A stretch of 64,000 nt of DNA from Amborella trichopoda. Its lineage: Eukaryota; Streptophyta; Magnoliopsida; Amborellales; Amborellaceae. The notes beneath the pieces were generated by a model. It made no database searches. It saw only the letters and a list, made by a program, of their open reading frames with translations, and was not told where the DNA came from. Shown piece by piece: positions 22,815-34,045 of this stretch; positions within the stretch are counted from its first letter, which is position 1, and every line of letters begins with the position of its first letter. The stretch is from positions 157,462 through 221,461 of the forward strand of contig NW_006500321.1 of the NCBI RefSeq assembly GCF_000471905.2, read 5' to 3'. The position numbers were made by a program, and so were the translations under genes.

Positions 22815-24324
22815 GCTAATCAAATAAATGGGGGTACTTATCTCGGATTTTGTCTTCCCGTTCCTATGTTGATTGTTCCTTTGAATGATATTACCACAAC
22901 ATACAGACTGGATGAATTTCTTTATTACGTAACACCTGCACTCTCCTGTCCAGTATCTCAATCTGTTGCTTAATATAGGTCAAATCTTCTCTGATCCGAA
23001 TTCGTTCATACTTCAAAACATGGGATGGGTCAGGCTGGTATTTTCTTAACAGTGACATGGAAAACATTATGAATGTTTGCCAACTTGGGTGGTAGGGGAA
23101 GTCGATATGCCACGACTTCAACTTTTTCAAGAATCTCAAAGGGTCCAATAAAACATGGGCTCAATTTTCCTTTCTTACTAAATCTTATAATGCCCTTAGC
23201 AGGAGCTATCTTCAAGAAACCTCGATCATCTACTTCAAATTCGAAGTCCCTCTTTCGATTATCGACGTAATTCTTTTACATACTCTGAGTAGTCTTGAGC
23301 CTCTCTCGAATCAATGCAATCTTTTCTGATGTCGCTTGAGGCCTTAATAGCCTCATTTCACTGACCTCATCCCAACAGACAAGTGATATGCAGTTCCTCC
23401 AATACAAGACTTTGAAAGGTGCCATCTAAATAATGGCTTGGAAGCTGTTGTTATAGGCAAATTCTATCAAAGGCAGCTGATCATCCTAGCTTCTTTTAAA
23501 ATCGGTAACACAAGCCCTTAACATGTCTTCCAATGTCTGAATGGTCCTCTCTGACTGCCCATCAGTCTGGGGGTGAAAAACAGTGCTAAAAGTGAGTTTT
23601 GTCCGCAAACCTGATTGCAAACTATTCCAAAATCTTGAAGAAAATCTAGTGTCCTTGTTGGACATGATGCTAACAGGTATTCCATGCAACCTCACTATCC
23701 CTTTAACGTATAACTGGGCCAATTGCCCAGGGTAAAGGTTATGCGGACCGTTAAGAAATGGGTAGCTTTGGTTAATCGGTTCACAATGACCCAAATACTA
23801 TTGTGTTCAGCACCCGCTTTAGGTAAGCTAGAGACAAACTCCATAACAATGTATTCCCATTTCCACTCTGGTACGTGCAAGGCCTATAACAGTCTAGCGG
23901 GTTTCTGATGTTTAGCTTTCACTTGCTGACATGTCAAGCACTTATAAACAAATCGTGCCACTCTCCTCTTCATGTTATTCAACCAAAAAGTTTTCTTTAG
24001 GTCCTGATACATTTTAATCCTCTCTGGGCCTACCGTATAACGAGAGTGGTGTGCATCTTCGAAATTAGCTCTTTTTACATTCTCATCATTTCGAACACAT
24101 ACCCGATATTTAAATCTTAATAGATCATCACTGCTCACATAAAAATCATCTTTTCTTCCTAGCTTTATTTCTTCGAGAATTTTCATGAGTTGAGGATCTT
24201 TTCTTTGTGCCATTTTGATCTGTTGAAAGAGCTGGGGCACCACCCTTATACACGCAGTCATTTCTATCTCATCACTAAGGGACAGATTTTGGTGCCACTC
24301 TATTATATCCTCTAACAGTTTCAT
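22815..24324 (-). pseudogene. Tekay integrase with chromodomain-region C-terminus
   Basis: The zinc-binding part is at about 23880-24060 (a YKCLTCQQVK motif supplies the CC pair). The core follows: VMEFVSSLPK, where the usual catalytic Asp is Glu, then IMSNKDTRFSSRFW, then FHPQTDGQSERTIQTLEDMLR with the catalytic Glu (about 23490-23880). The C-terminal module (CFIGPFEILEKV...AYRLPLPP, then NIHNVFHV) is at 23030-23215. The terminal block VLKYERI...ILDRRVQVLRNKEI (about 22900-23010) precedes a degraded chromodomain end at 22815. The chromodomain is known to bias integration to heterochromatin. Several stops make this inactive. Confidence 0.8.
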
Positions 24325-24909
24325 CTAACGAGCCATTAGATGGGCCACTGATACCACAGGCTTTTTGCTTAAAGCATTTGTTACCACATTAGTCTTGCGC
24401 GGGTGGTAATTGATGGTACAGTCATAATCACTCAATAGATCCATCCATCTTCTTTACCTCATATTCAACTCCTTCTAAGAAAATAGGTACTTGTGGCTCT
24501 TATGATTTGTAAATACCTGAAATTGGACCCAATAGAGGTTGTCTCCAGATTTTCAAGGCAAATACTACAGTTGCGAGTTTCAAGTCATGAGTTGGGTAAT
24601 TTTGTTCATATGGCTTTAACTGTCTAGAGGCATATTCTATGACCTTTCCTCACTGCATCAGCACACATCCAAGTTCCTTATGCAAAGAATCAGTGTAAAC
24701 CACAAAGTCCTCGTTTCCTTCTGGAAAGGTCAGTATTGGGGCCGTAGTCAATCTCTTCTTCAATTCTTGAAAGCTTTTCTCACAATCATCTGACCATAAA
24801 AACTTCACTTCTTTTTAGGTTAGGCGAGTCAGAGGAAGTCCTACTTTTTAAAATCCTTCTACAAAACATCTATAGTAACCCACCCGTCCCAGAAAACTGT
24901 GGACCTCTA
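24325..24909 (-). pseudogene. Tekay RNase H region
   Basis: The minus-strand translation shows [12 protein letters not shown] near 24550, then RRWMDLLSDYDCTINYHPRKTN and NALSKKP (about 24370-24460), which is the gypsy RNase H C-terminus leading into integrase. Several stops fall inside, including in the usually conserved tether. It lies between RT and integrase as expected. Confidence 0.65.
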
Positions 24910-25386
24910 TCACATTTGTCGATATTCCCTACTTAAGTATGACTTCAATTTTACAAGGGTCAATAGTGACCCCGTCTTTAGAAACAATGTGCCCAAGGAA
25001 GGCCGTGCTAAGAAGCCAAAACTCACTCTTACCAACTTAGCATACAACCTTTCCAACTTCAGAGTCTGGAGAACCATTCGTAGGTGCTGCTCATGCTCTT
25101 CCAGATTCTTTGAATACTCCAAAATGTCATCTATAAAGACCACCACAAAATCATCCAGAAAGGGTCTAAAAACTCTATTCATTAGGTTCATGAAAATAGC
25201 CGGGGCATTAGTCAACCCAAACGGCATTACTAAGAACTCATAGTGGCCATATCGGGTCTTGAATGAGGTCATAGGGACATCTTCCTCCTTGACCCGCAGT
25301 TGATGATAGCCTGATCAGAGATCAATCTTGGAAAATACTTGGGCCCCTTGAAGCTGATAAAAAAGTTCATCAGTTCTATGAAAGGG
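24910..25386 (-). pseudogene. Tekay reverse transcriptase (3' part)
   Basis: The palm begins at the junction with LTR D. Clear motifs are [41 protein letters not shown] with catalytic Asp-Asp retained, and the start of the thumb (LYAKL). A one-base indel separates the first part (around 25300) from the rest. Sequence upstream of the motif at 25380 is replaced by LTR D. Confidence 0.8.
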
Positions 25387-27992
25387 TGTTGGAAGGTATT
25401 TTTCATCAACATGGGTCCCCCACTCAATAAAGGCCTAGTAAACAGTGGAAATTCTGACAGTCTCATAATAGCCCCAAAGCTATCCAAGATCTTCAAGAGG
25501 TCTCTTAAAAATCTTCTGTCATGTTTTGGCGCATTCGAACATGTCTAAGGTAGTGCAGACTGAGAAACAGTTTCAACAAAATTGGCCTTATCACCCTGAA
25601 ATGGACCTTATAACTAGGGCTACATTTTCGATGTTCCAATTAGCTGTGGGACCACACCATTAGAATGTGCGTAGTTGAAAACCCTTAAGGGTCAAACTTT
25701 AGGTCGAATAGACTCTTAAGGAAGATGTTATAGGAAAAAGAGTGAAACTGGAGGGCGCTGCACCCTATTCTCGTGCGGCCACCCTGCAACTCCACACCAT
25801 GAAAGGGACAATCACGACTAGTGACTTTCGAAGCTCATATCTCACCCGTCCCAAGTCTGATCATGCTCAAAATTTGTGAGCATGTTCGTCTAGTCAAGAC
25901 GAGTTATTTGATATGTGGCACGCCTCGTGATGACAACCGAGTGCGAAGAAAAACTATAGAAAAGTTGTTGATCCATGAAGAAAGTGTAGGAAATTCAGAA
26001 GCATCGTGTCTCACTCAAGCGGCTGGATCACACCACTCATGAGTGCGATCGACTCTAGACCAATTCCATTGCAGGCGAAGATCTTGGGCTATCACTGACC
26101 CGAACCCCATACATGATGAATGATCGGATTCTGCACATAAAGCCGACTAAGCAACTGCAAATTCCATCGCCGAAATTGCAGATTTTGGCCAAAATTTCAA
26201 AGTTGCGAAATCTTCGTTTGAGGACGGAATCGAGATGCGTTTGTTGCCCCACGATCGTAACGGCATGCTCAATGTAGTTCAGCAAATAAATCACCGATAA
26301 ACATAAAGGAATGCGTACACTATCGATATGAAGTTTTGAGATCCACTCAAATTTAAAGTCACATGATTGTGCACTAAAAACATGATCCATGGCTCTTAGT
26401 TGGTATCAATCGAATGCCATGTCGAGCCCTACAAGAAAACAATCATCTTATTATCAACCAGGCATCAGAACAACCCTGAATCATCCATACAAGATCATGC
26501 AAGTTCTAGGGCACGACAGGGACTGTTATGAAATTCCACAAATTGTTAGGAAGGGGCAAATCTGTCATTTTTCACCCTATTTTCTAATTTATTTTAATTA
26601 AATTTAATCTTAATATCCATAAATTAGGGTTACTTTTGATCATAAACTCATGTTCGGGGCAATTTCTATACATACGTACCAGCATTGTACGCAGGAAAAA
26701 GATACACACACAGGATCCATCTCCTTACAAAAGAGAGAGTTTCTAATGAGTATAGTTTCTCTTTCTTGCCACTATTGTGTCATGCTTGAGAGAGAGTGAG
26801 GTGAGAGAAAATTTTGATCGGTACCCCTAGGTTCGAGGTAAACTTTCTCTCTCTTCTTTTTCTCTTCTTCTCTTTCTTCTCCTTTCTCTCTTCTTCTCTT
26901 TCTTCTTCTTCTTCCCCGTCTGAGCTCTCCTTAGAGGCCATGCACAGCAGTGGCAGTGTTATGCATGCCTCTCTGGTAGCCTTATAGGTCGCGCATGGCG
27001 ATGGCAATTCCATGCGAGCGTCTCTCTCTTCCTCTGTTCTATCTTTTTGTGAGACCTATAGACGATGCTGCTCATCTCCATTTGTGGATGTATCCTAAGT
27101 GCCTCAATGAAGGACACAGGTAATGAAGCCTATCACCCCCTACAAGAGCTTCACCCTATCACGTGACCGTTGCAGACAAAAATACCCATCACCATCTGCA
27201 AAGGGTGGAGGTAATGCTCGTCACCGTGCGCTGGCTTCTTCCGCGCTTCCCTGCGCCCATCGCCATGCGCCCTACGAGAAGTAATCGCCACAAGACCTTT
27301 GAGGAGATATCACCGTATGCCTCGTTAGGACCCATCACTATTCGCTACGGACATGTCGTCTCCTCATGCTGCCAACGACGATGCCCATTACCGTTTGGAT
27401 TATTCCTCCCTCAGTCATCTCTCTCTCTTCTCTTCATTCTTTTCTCCTCTAACTTGACTTGGGGTAGATCTAGCCTGGCACGACCATCTCGGTCTCAGTT
27501 TTTAATAGTATTGCCGCCGTGCTGGTCCTGAGGACTATGCCCGCCTTGCTACCACTCCGAGTTGATAATTGTCCCGATGCCATGCTAGCTTCGCCTCTCT
27601 GTCTCATTTTTCTTCTCTTTTCTATCTTTATTTAAAAATTTACATTTTACATTGCCCTGAGACAAGGGTGGGTCTCCTTGACCCACTTGTCTAGCAAATA
27701 AACCATAGGAGTGTTGTACAGAAAACAAGAGGATTGTAGGTCAAGGGAGGCGATTCTGAACTAGCTAAAGTAGCTTGGAGGCTTTCTTCGTGATCTAAGA
27801 GGGTGCCCACGGGTGCCTGCCCGAGTAAGTCATGAACCCACCTCAAATTTCTCTCTCATCAGTTGTTATACCTGCCATTGCTCTAAAGCAAGGTTCTGAG
27901 AGAGCGATCGCAAACCCTAGGTTCACCAGAAAGCCGAGGTGCATGCCGCTAGATCATCTAGATCTGAAAGGCGAGATCGAGGCACCTAACTA
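25387..27992 (+). mobile_element. LTR D (2606 bp, subfamily C/D)
   Basis: It starts TGTTGGAAGG directly after Tekay RT sequence and ends three bases before a PBS. It aligns with LTR C throughout, including the middle block and the end ggcacctaac. The U3 block with 'aaatggaccttataactagggct' is shared with B and C. A TATA-like tctatacatac lies near 26665 and the GA/CT foldback at 26787-26856. This is the best preserved LTR-PBS junction of its subfamily. Confidence 0.8.
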
Positions 27993-27995
27993 GCT

Positions 27996-28013
27996 TGGCG
28001 ACTCCACTGGGGG
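27996..28013 (+). other. Primer binding site of element D
   Basis: TGGCGACTCCACTGGGGG begins three bases after LTR D and matches the PBS of A and E with one or two changes. It is tRNA-Arg-like. Confidence 0.7.
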
Positions 28014-28049
28014 CTTATTACCCCTTAGTTAGTCAGTATCCTCTTTTAC

Positions 28050-31000
28050 TTTCTGCACTTATTTCTAGGGCATCTGGGTTGTTCAACCCATTTATCCGGG
28101 TCAGGGATTTCCTTATCCCCACACTCGTGGCAGTTTCAGGGAAGCGAGCTGCTCAAGCCGCCTTCCCCACCCTCCTCTTGAGTCGGGACTCATGGTCTGG
28201 CTACCAGGTCCTCGCCTGGATCTATGCGAGAGGGGACTTAAAGGTCCCTACCTTCCTGCTTTCTCTTCCTGGTGGACTCTCCACCAAGGCCACTTGCATG
28301 GGTAGCACAACTGCAGCCACACACCCTGCTACTGGCAAGTCTACTGCCAATCATATTCTAGAGGTATGCTGGAAGGTTTCCCCGTCACTCTCATGAAAGG
28401 TAAGCAAGTTGTCGTCGCTTCTAAGGTTTGCCGAAAGGAAACCGCTTATGCTCCTTCATCACCCCGAACCTCCACACTTGGAGAGTCGGCACATAGAGGT
28501 GAAGATCCTGAGATCTGCACCACTCGCACACACCTAAGGGTTCGTGACTCATCCACTCGAGCAGCACCTCGGGGCTGCCCTCACCTTACCTTGAGCTTTC
28601 ATCCAGGGCTAGGCATTCTTGGGCCAAACCCTGCATGTGCAATGCATTTGCTTTCCTCAACCCAGGGCAGCGCTAGCTCTATGCCACCTCGAGCACATGA
28701 GGGTCGACCACACCGTCCTCCCTCTCAGCACACACAGCTTCACCTTGTGAGAGTTGGGCTTTACCTCACCTCTCACAAACACAAGCTCGTGGGTCTCGAC
28801 CTCCTCTGGTTGGACTCATTGACCGAGCCCGGGTCGATGCCCAGGTCACCCGGACTACTAACTCTAAAGGTGCACATGCACCATCTTGGAAGGTTCCTTC
28901 CCGACCTCAACTCAAACGGAGTCGTGAACCAACGCCTTCCTCTGTCTCTCTCCAGACACCAGGCAAACACCTCGAGCCCTAGTACTCAAAGGTCTTCCTT
29001 TAGATTACCATCTTGAGCCAGCCTAGGGTCAGCCATGCACGTGCACCCCACAAAGGAACTTGGGGCAATGACCGGATGTCAGGCAGAGGCCTCTAGCCTC
29101 CAAGGGAAAATCCTAGGCTACCTTCCTTCCTCGGACCCCACTCCCTGCTCCAGATCATAGATGCGGCCCTTACATGTTCGAAAAAAGGTGGGGAAATCTA
29201 GGTCTCAAGCCCGGTTATGGAGGGAGGTCCACAGCCAACCCTGGGTTAAGCAAGAAAGAAATCTTCAGATCTTGACCAAAGAAGCCTCCAAGGAAGTCGA
29301 GGCCACCACCTTTGATGACCTCTTGCCTCGTAACCCCTTGTTCCCTCTCCAAACGTCGGAGCCTGACCGAGTCCAAGAGTATTGCTGGGTCGTCACTACT
29401 TAGAAGCCATGGTCCTAAGCCCATCAAGAACCGGTCCTCACGAGATCGACATACAAGGCTTGAGTCCAATTGGGGCAGGTTGAACCCCTCCAGACCGACT
29501 TGCCACGTACCACTCGCCGACCTCCACAGTCTGCTGTCCCGTTAAGTTTTGACCCTCCAAAAGAGACAGTCGGTGTTATGGTGATCAATGACCCGGAAGG
29601 CACTCAGGAGGAGGGGATGAACAAGCTCGAGGAAATGATGCCAGCCATCCTTAGAAAGATGGAACTCATAGAGGCCTCCAGGTCCCCTTCTTTAAACGAG
29701 TCCTCAACTTGTGAGGACTCAGTTCCTAGGCAAACTCCTCCATCAGCCTCCCAAGAGAGTTTTATCTCTCGCAGGGTCTCCTAAACCGACATAGATGCAA
29801 TGTTGGTCCATAGCCTCAAGAACAAGGTGTCAGGCATGCAGAAGACACCGCTTTATCAATAGTCGTACCCTTCGTACATAAACCAAGTACCCTTCCCTTC
29901 CAACTATCAAAAGGGGAAGCTCCCCCTGTTCAATGGTACTACGTCTCCACACCAGCATACTACTCACTTCCATGCAGCTTGTCGAGAGACGACAACTAAC
30001 GGATGACTTCTCCTCCCCCAGTTCATCGAAACGCTCGAAGGGTTAGCCTTCTAGTGGTATGCTCGACTGCCTCCCAACTTCGTACACATGGCAAGAGATG
30101 GAGCAGTTATTCTACCAACACTTCTACGAAGTCCAAAGGAATGTGGAGACCATCGAACTCCTCACCGTGATGTAAGACATCTGGTGAGCCGGTTGACAAG
30201 TTCATCACCCGCTGGAGAGAGTTGGCAACCTTCCATGCAACTCCCATGACTGAGAAGGAAGTGGTCCAGACCTGCATATGGAACATGCTTCTTGAGATTG
30301 CCCTACATGTCGAGGCTTCCAATCCACCCTCCATGTCAGTTCTCATCTCTAAGGCAATTCATATTGAGGGATTATTCAAGCATCACGACAACCCTTGTTA
30401 GCAACCTGCCAGATCTAGCTCTCGCTCCAATAGTTAAGGCAGTTAAAAGGTAGTAATCAGCGCGGCCGTCACCTTGGCCAACACCAAAGGCGCGGTTACT
30501 CAAACCCTGGACCTTTCCAAGGCACAAGGTTCTCCGGCCTTGGACAAGCAGTAGTCCTACAAAAGCGTCCCACCTCCAAACAATTCTAGGCTAAACAACT
30601 ACTTGGTCTAACTCCAGAATAAGGTTTACCCCTTCGACACAGAGTGGATGCCTTCGACTGCTGCTTGAACAAAACATGATACAGTTGTCGGAGGCTAATA
30701 CTGCAGAGTCGGCTGGGCAGGAGGCAAACGAGAAGAACTGTGCCTATCACAAGAGGGTATGCCACCTCATTTACTACTGCTATAAGCTCAACAACATGAT
30801 CGAAGCCCTTATCAACAAGGGTCAGATGAAGCTCGAAGAGTTGAAAAGAGCGTTCGAGTCAATTGAGGTATCTCACATAGTCACTATCTAAGAGGACGAC
30901 AGGGCACCCACTATCCTTTGTGCATTTTTCTCCAAAATGCTCGAAGAAGGGCATGTCACACCCAAGCCGGCAAGGCAACCCAAGTTCCTGTCTCCTGGAA

Positions 31001-31726
31001 CCGAGAACCTTTGGTGCGCGTATCACTAGATACGAGGCCATGACCTCAGCGAATGCACTGGCTTCCACAAGCTCTTGGCAGAAAAGATACTGCAGTGTCA
31101 GGAAGTTCAAGGTAACCCAGAAGAACACCCTCGAGTCCCTTTTCCGCATGAGCAAGAAGACCTTCTAACGCCAGCCCAAGGAAGATTGATCTAAACCCTC
31201 TACAGGCCCTCTTCAAGGCAATGCTCCAATAAGGCCTTCTCACTCCCAAGCCTGCCAGGTAGCTGAGGAGTCTTGCCCAGGGTACGGAAATGCTATGGTG
31301 CCCATACCACCAAGTATGGGGCCACAAAATCAAAGAATGCTCTAGGTTCGAAGCTGTAGTCATAAAGAAAGTCTAGCAGGGCCACATCGTTTGTGTAGTT
31401 TCTCCAGGAGCGAGTCCAGGCCGTCTCTTTATTTCAAAGGAAGCCACACTACTGGCCCCTCCTGAGTATATGCCAGAGCCTTCAGAGCCTTCGACCTCTC
31501 AGCCTTAGAAAGTCTACCATGGGTGGAGTAGGATCAAATCCTTGAAATGTGAGGCAGTCTACCAAGCAAGGGCTACTCGCCAGCCTGATTGGGTGGTCCA
31601 GACACTTCCTCAAGGATCTCAAAGGAGACGGCAAGAACCTAGGTTAGCCCACTAAAGGAATCATCCTCCTTAACCACCAGTCAAGGAAGAATTCCTCTGG
31701 CCCCTTCCTCCACTGCCGACCTTTGT
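28050..31726 (+). pseudogene. gag: gag of element D, with a duplicated zinc-knuckle module
   Basis: Leader frames run 27995-28396 and 28366-29016, followed by 29161-29403 and 29470-29784. The gag core is at 29890-30400 (KGKLPLFNGTTSPHQHT, WYARLPPN, with a stop at 30052-30054 just before WYAR). Three zinc knuckles are seen, against two in A and E: CAYHKRVCHLIYYC near 30741, CAYH*IRGHDLSEC near 31015 and CPYHQVWGHKIKEC near 31299. The second and third are each preceded by a TPKPAR motif and a GTE motif, so a module of about 90-100 codons is duplicated. The sequence matches other gags up to about 31726 (LPPLPTF) and stops at the edge of the minus-strand element G. No pol is present. Confidence 0.7.
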
Positions 31727-31732
31727 TTATAG

Positions 31733-32353
31733 TGCAGAATCAAGTGATCTAATGATGTGGATCTCTCAGATCTGACACTTTCAACTGATAAAAAATAAAT
31801 GAAAAAGCAATGGTAGAGGAAGTGGGAACAATCGAATTCAGATCTGAGATCAAATCTGCCCAAAAACAAGCAGATCTGCTCTCAAATCTATGACGAAGCC
31901 AGCGTGATCTGAAGCATTTCAAAACACAATTTTCAATGAGAATGAATCAAAGCTAGATCAAAATAAAATAAATACTATAAAATAAAAGAGGAAATGAAGG
32001 AGAAGAAAATACCGAAATGGGCCAGCTGGCCCGGGCTTCTTGAGCCTTTGAGGGCTTGCCCGTATCAAAACCGGTTCCTTTTTTCCCTTGTGGTCCAGAT
32101 GCCGATCAGCAAGTCTCTGGTAGTAATAGGGTAGTTGTGCCCTAGAAATGGTTTAGATCTAGGGTTGTTGTGCCCTAGGTCTAGGTTTACCCTGGGAAGG
32201 TCTCTTTACTCTCCTAGGATTTCTCTTCCAGCCTAAAGTTTCTAAAAGTCTCGTCCCTCTTCAACCCTCTCCTTTTTCATCCTTTTATGGTCACTTAAAG
32301 TGAGTTCATCTTAACGAGGGATTTGTTGGGGAAGAGTTATCTCGTAACCAACA
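31733..32353 (-). mobile_element. Candidate 3' LTR of element G (621 bp)
   Basis: On the minus strand a sequence beginning TGTTGGTTACG follows a purine-rich CCAAGGGATT (32354-32363). The far end is placed at the TG at 31733, where gag of D is interrupted, which gives a TG...CA element. No second copy is in the window to confirm it. The boundaries are therefore inferred from the TG/CA ends, the purine tract and the gag interruption. Confidence 0.4.
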
Positions 32354-32360
32354 AATCCCT
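32317..32360. other. 13-bp perfect inverted repeat at the LTR edge of G
   Basis: AGGGATTTGTTGG (32317-32329) and CCAACAAATCCCT (32348-32360) are separated by 18 bases. The right arm spans the proposed purine tract/LTR start of G. The left arm lies just inside the LTR. Confidence 0.6.
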
Positions 32361-33375
32361 TGGTCAAACCAACCTTTAATTTTTTAAAATTTGGATTTTG
32401 ACAGACGCGGATAGCATCACGCTGCCAAACCACCCACAAGATAACCCTAAAAACATGAAAAATACAGAAAGAATGTTTGGGCCAAAACGCAGTTGGGCGG
32501 AACGAGTCGTGCTAGGCGGCACGAGTCATGTCGCCTGGGTACCACCCCCCGTGTTACACATACCAAAAATGGTCAAAATTGAAACTTTTTCAAGTATGTT
32601 CCTTGGCCTCTTGTAAAGCTACCAGAAAATATTTGGGTTAGAACGGAGTTTTTTACTATTTTTAATGAATGTCAAAGATGATGTCCTCTTGACGTCACGT
32701 GGCAGATGGCACACCAACTATCCCTCCAAGTCATTGCACTCTCATGCTCACCCACCTAAGCCATTTTCATCCTAGGGTTTTCGGCATGAGGTGTCAGAGA
32801 GTTACGCAAGCTTGAAACTCGAGGGGGATTTTACAAGCATGCCACTTGACCTCAGGGTTTTCTCAGTTTGTAAATTTTAACCTTGGCAATTTCTTTGATT
32901 TCCTTTGGGGTTTCCTAAGGCTATTTATAGGAAAAGGCATTCTATAGGATGAGACTTGTTTGATCAATTCTGAATAGTGAAGGCGAGGTAGCAATGCGAT
33001 AATCACAACACGGTGTTCATCATATATGGGTGTCCAAGCTCCTTTGTTCTTTACAAGTCTTTTTAGAAATTTTTTAATGTAGGAAGGGACCCAGAGAAAG
33101 ATTTTTTTAGATATTTTGACATATGGTGAAAATTTTTAAAAGAGAAAGATATTTTGAAAAACAATGTTGGTTAACAATTTCAACTCCTGCAACCATAGAG
33201 GCCTCAAAGCAGTTTAGCGTCATGCAGCGATGGATGATACATCCAACCTTTTATGTTATACGGGGATAGACAATACCTGTCTCGACTCTTTTACGTTGCA
33301 TGAGTTTGACGTTGAAATGGATGACCCGACCTTTTACGTCATATGGGAATAGACATATTTGCTCGACTTTTGAAT

Positions 33376-33790
33376 GTCGCACGAGTTTGACATGTTAGCT
33401 CGTTTTTTATTTTTTGAATGTCGCACGAGTTTGACATGTTAGCTCGTGTTTTTAACGTCACACGGGTTTAACGTGTTAGCTCAGCTTTTTAAAGTTGCAC
33501 GAGTTTGACGTGTTAGCTCGACCTTTTAACGTCGCACGAGTTTGATGTGTTAGCTTGAGTTTTTAACGTCGCACGAGTTTGACATTTGCTCAGCTTTTTA
33601 ACGTCGCACGATTTTGACGTGTTAGCTCTTGTTTTTAACGTCGCACGAGTTTGATGTGTTAGCTTGAGTTTTTAATGTCGCACGATTTTGACGTGTTAGC
33701 TCGGGTTTTTAACGACTCACGAGTTTGACGTGTTAGACGTCATACGAGTTTGACGTGTTAGCTCGAGTTTTTAACATCACACGAGTTTGA
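33376..33790. repeat. 37-bp tandem repeat, ~11 units
   Basis: The unit reads approximately gtcgcacgagtttgacgtgttagctcgagtttttaac. Starts at 33420, 33457, 33494, 33531, 33568, 33603, 33640, 33677 and 33714 give steps of 37 (one of 35). A 44-bp first step (from 33376), a short 25-bp unit (33714 to 33739) and a final 37-bp step (to 33776) complete the array. Confidence 0.9.
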
Positions 33791-33804
33791 CGATTTGAAT
33801 CTTG

Positions 33805-34045
33805 GTTGGAAATTTAGGGTCATGCCACTGTAGAGCAAAATATTTTTCTGAAATTAGTTGGCAATTTAGACTCATGCCACAAAGGAGCAAAAGATTTTGA
33901 AGCTGGTTGGCAGTTTAGGCTCATGCCACCGAGGAGCAAAAGATTTTTTAATCGTTGGCAGTTTAATCTCATGCCACCAAGGAGCAGAAGATTTTGAAAT
34001 CAGTTGGCAGTTTAGGCTCATGCCACCAAGGAGCATATGGAATTT
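33805..34045. repeat. 49-bp tandem repeat, 5 units
   Basis: The motif ttggcagtttaggctcatgccac is followed by aaggagcaaaagattttgaa. catgccac occurs at 33821, 33873, 33922, 33970 and 34019 (steps 52, 49, 48, 49). The array directly follows the 37-bp array. Confidence 0.9.

Larger units (their letters stand above)
22411..25386 (-). mobile_element. Tekay/Del-type chromovirus fragment
   Basis: This minus-strand Ty3/gypsy element contains, in its own 5'-3' direction, the RT palm, RNase H, integrase, a chromodomain-region terminus, a polypurine tract and part of a 3' LTR. Upstream RT, protease and gag are cut off where LTR D begins, inside the RT motif preceding the first palm strand. The LTR is cut at its far end by gag of C. 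The lineage call comes from the C-terminal motif block SHVLKYERI...ILDRRVQVLRNKEI, typical of Tekay/Del. Confidence 0.8.

Noticed and set aside
22371-22827. Overlapping ORFs on both strands, including an Arg/Glu-rich one
   Set aside because: They are products of the ~40-bp repeats in the truncated Tekay LTR. Open frames in several phases at once are typical of tandem repeats.
33376-34045. Regularly spaced repeats resembling a CRISPR array
   Set aside because: Repeats are contiguous with no unique spacers, in a plant retroelement 3' UTR. They are minisatellites.
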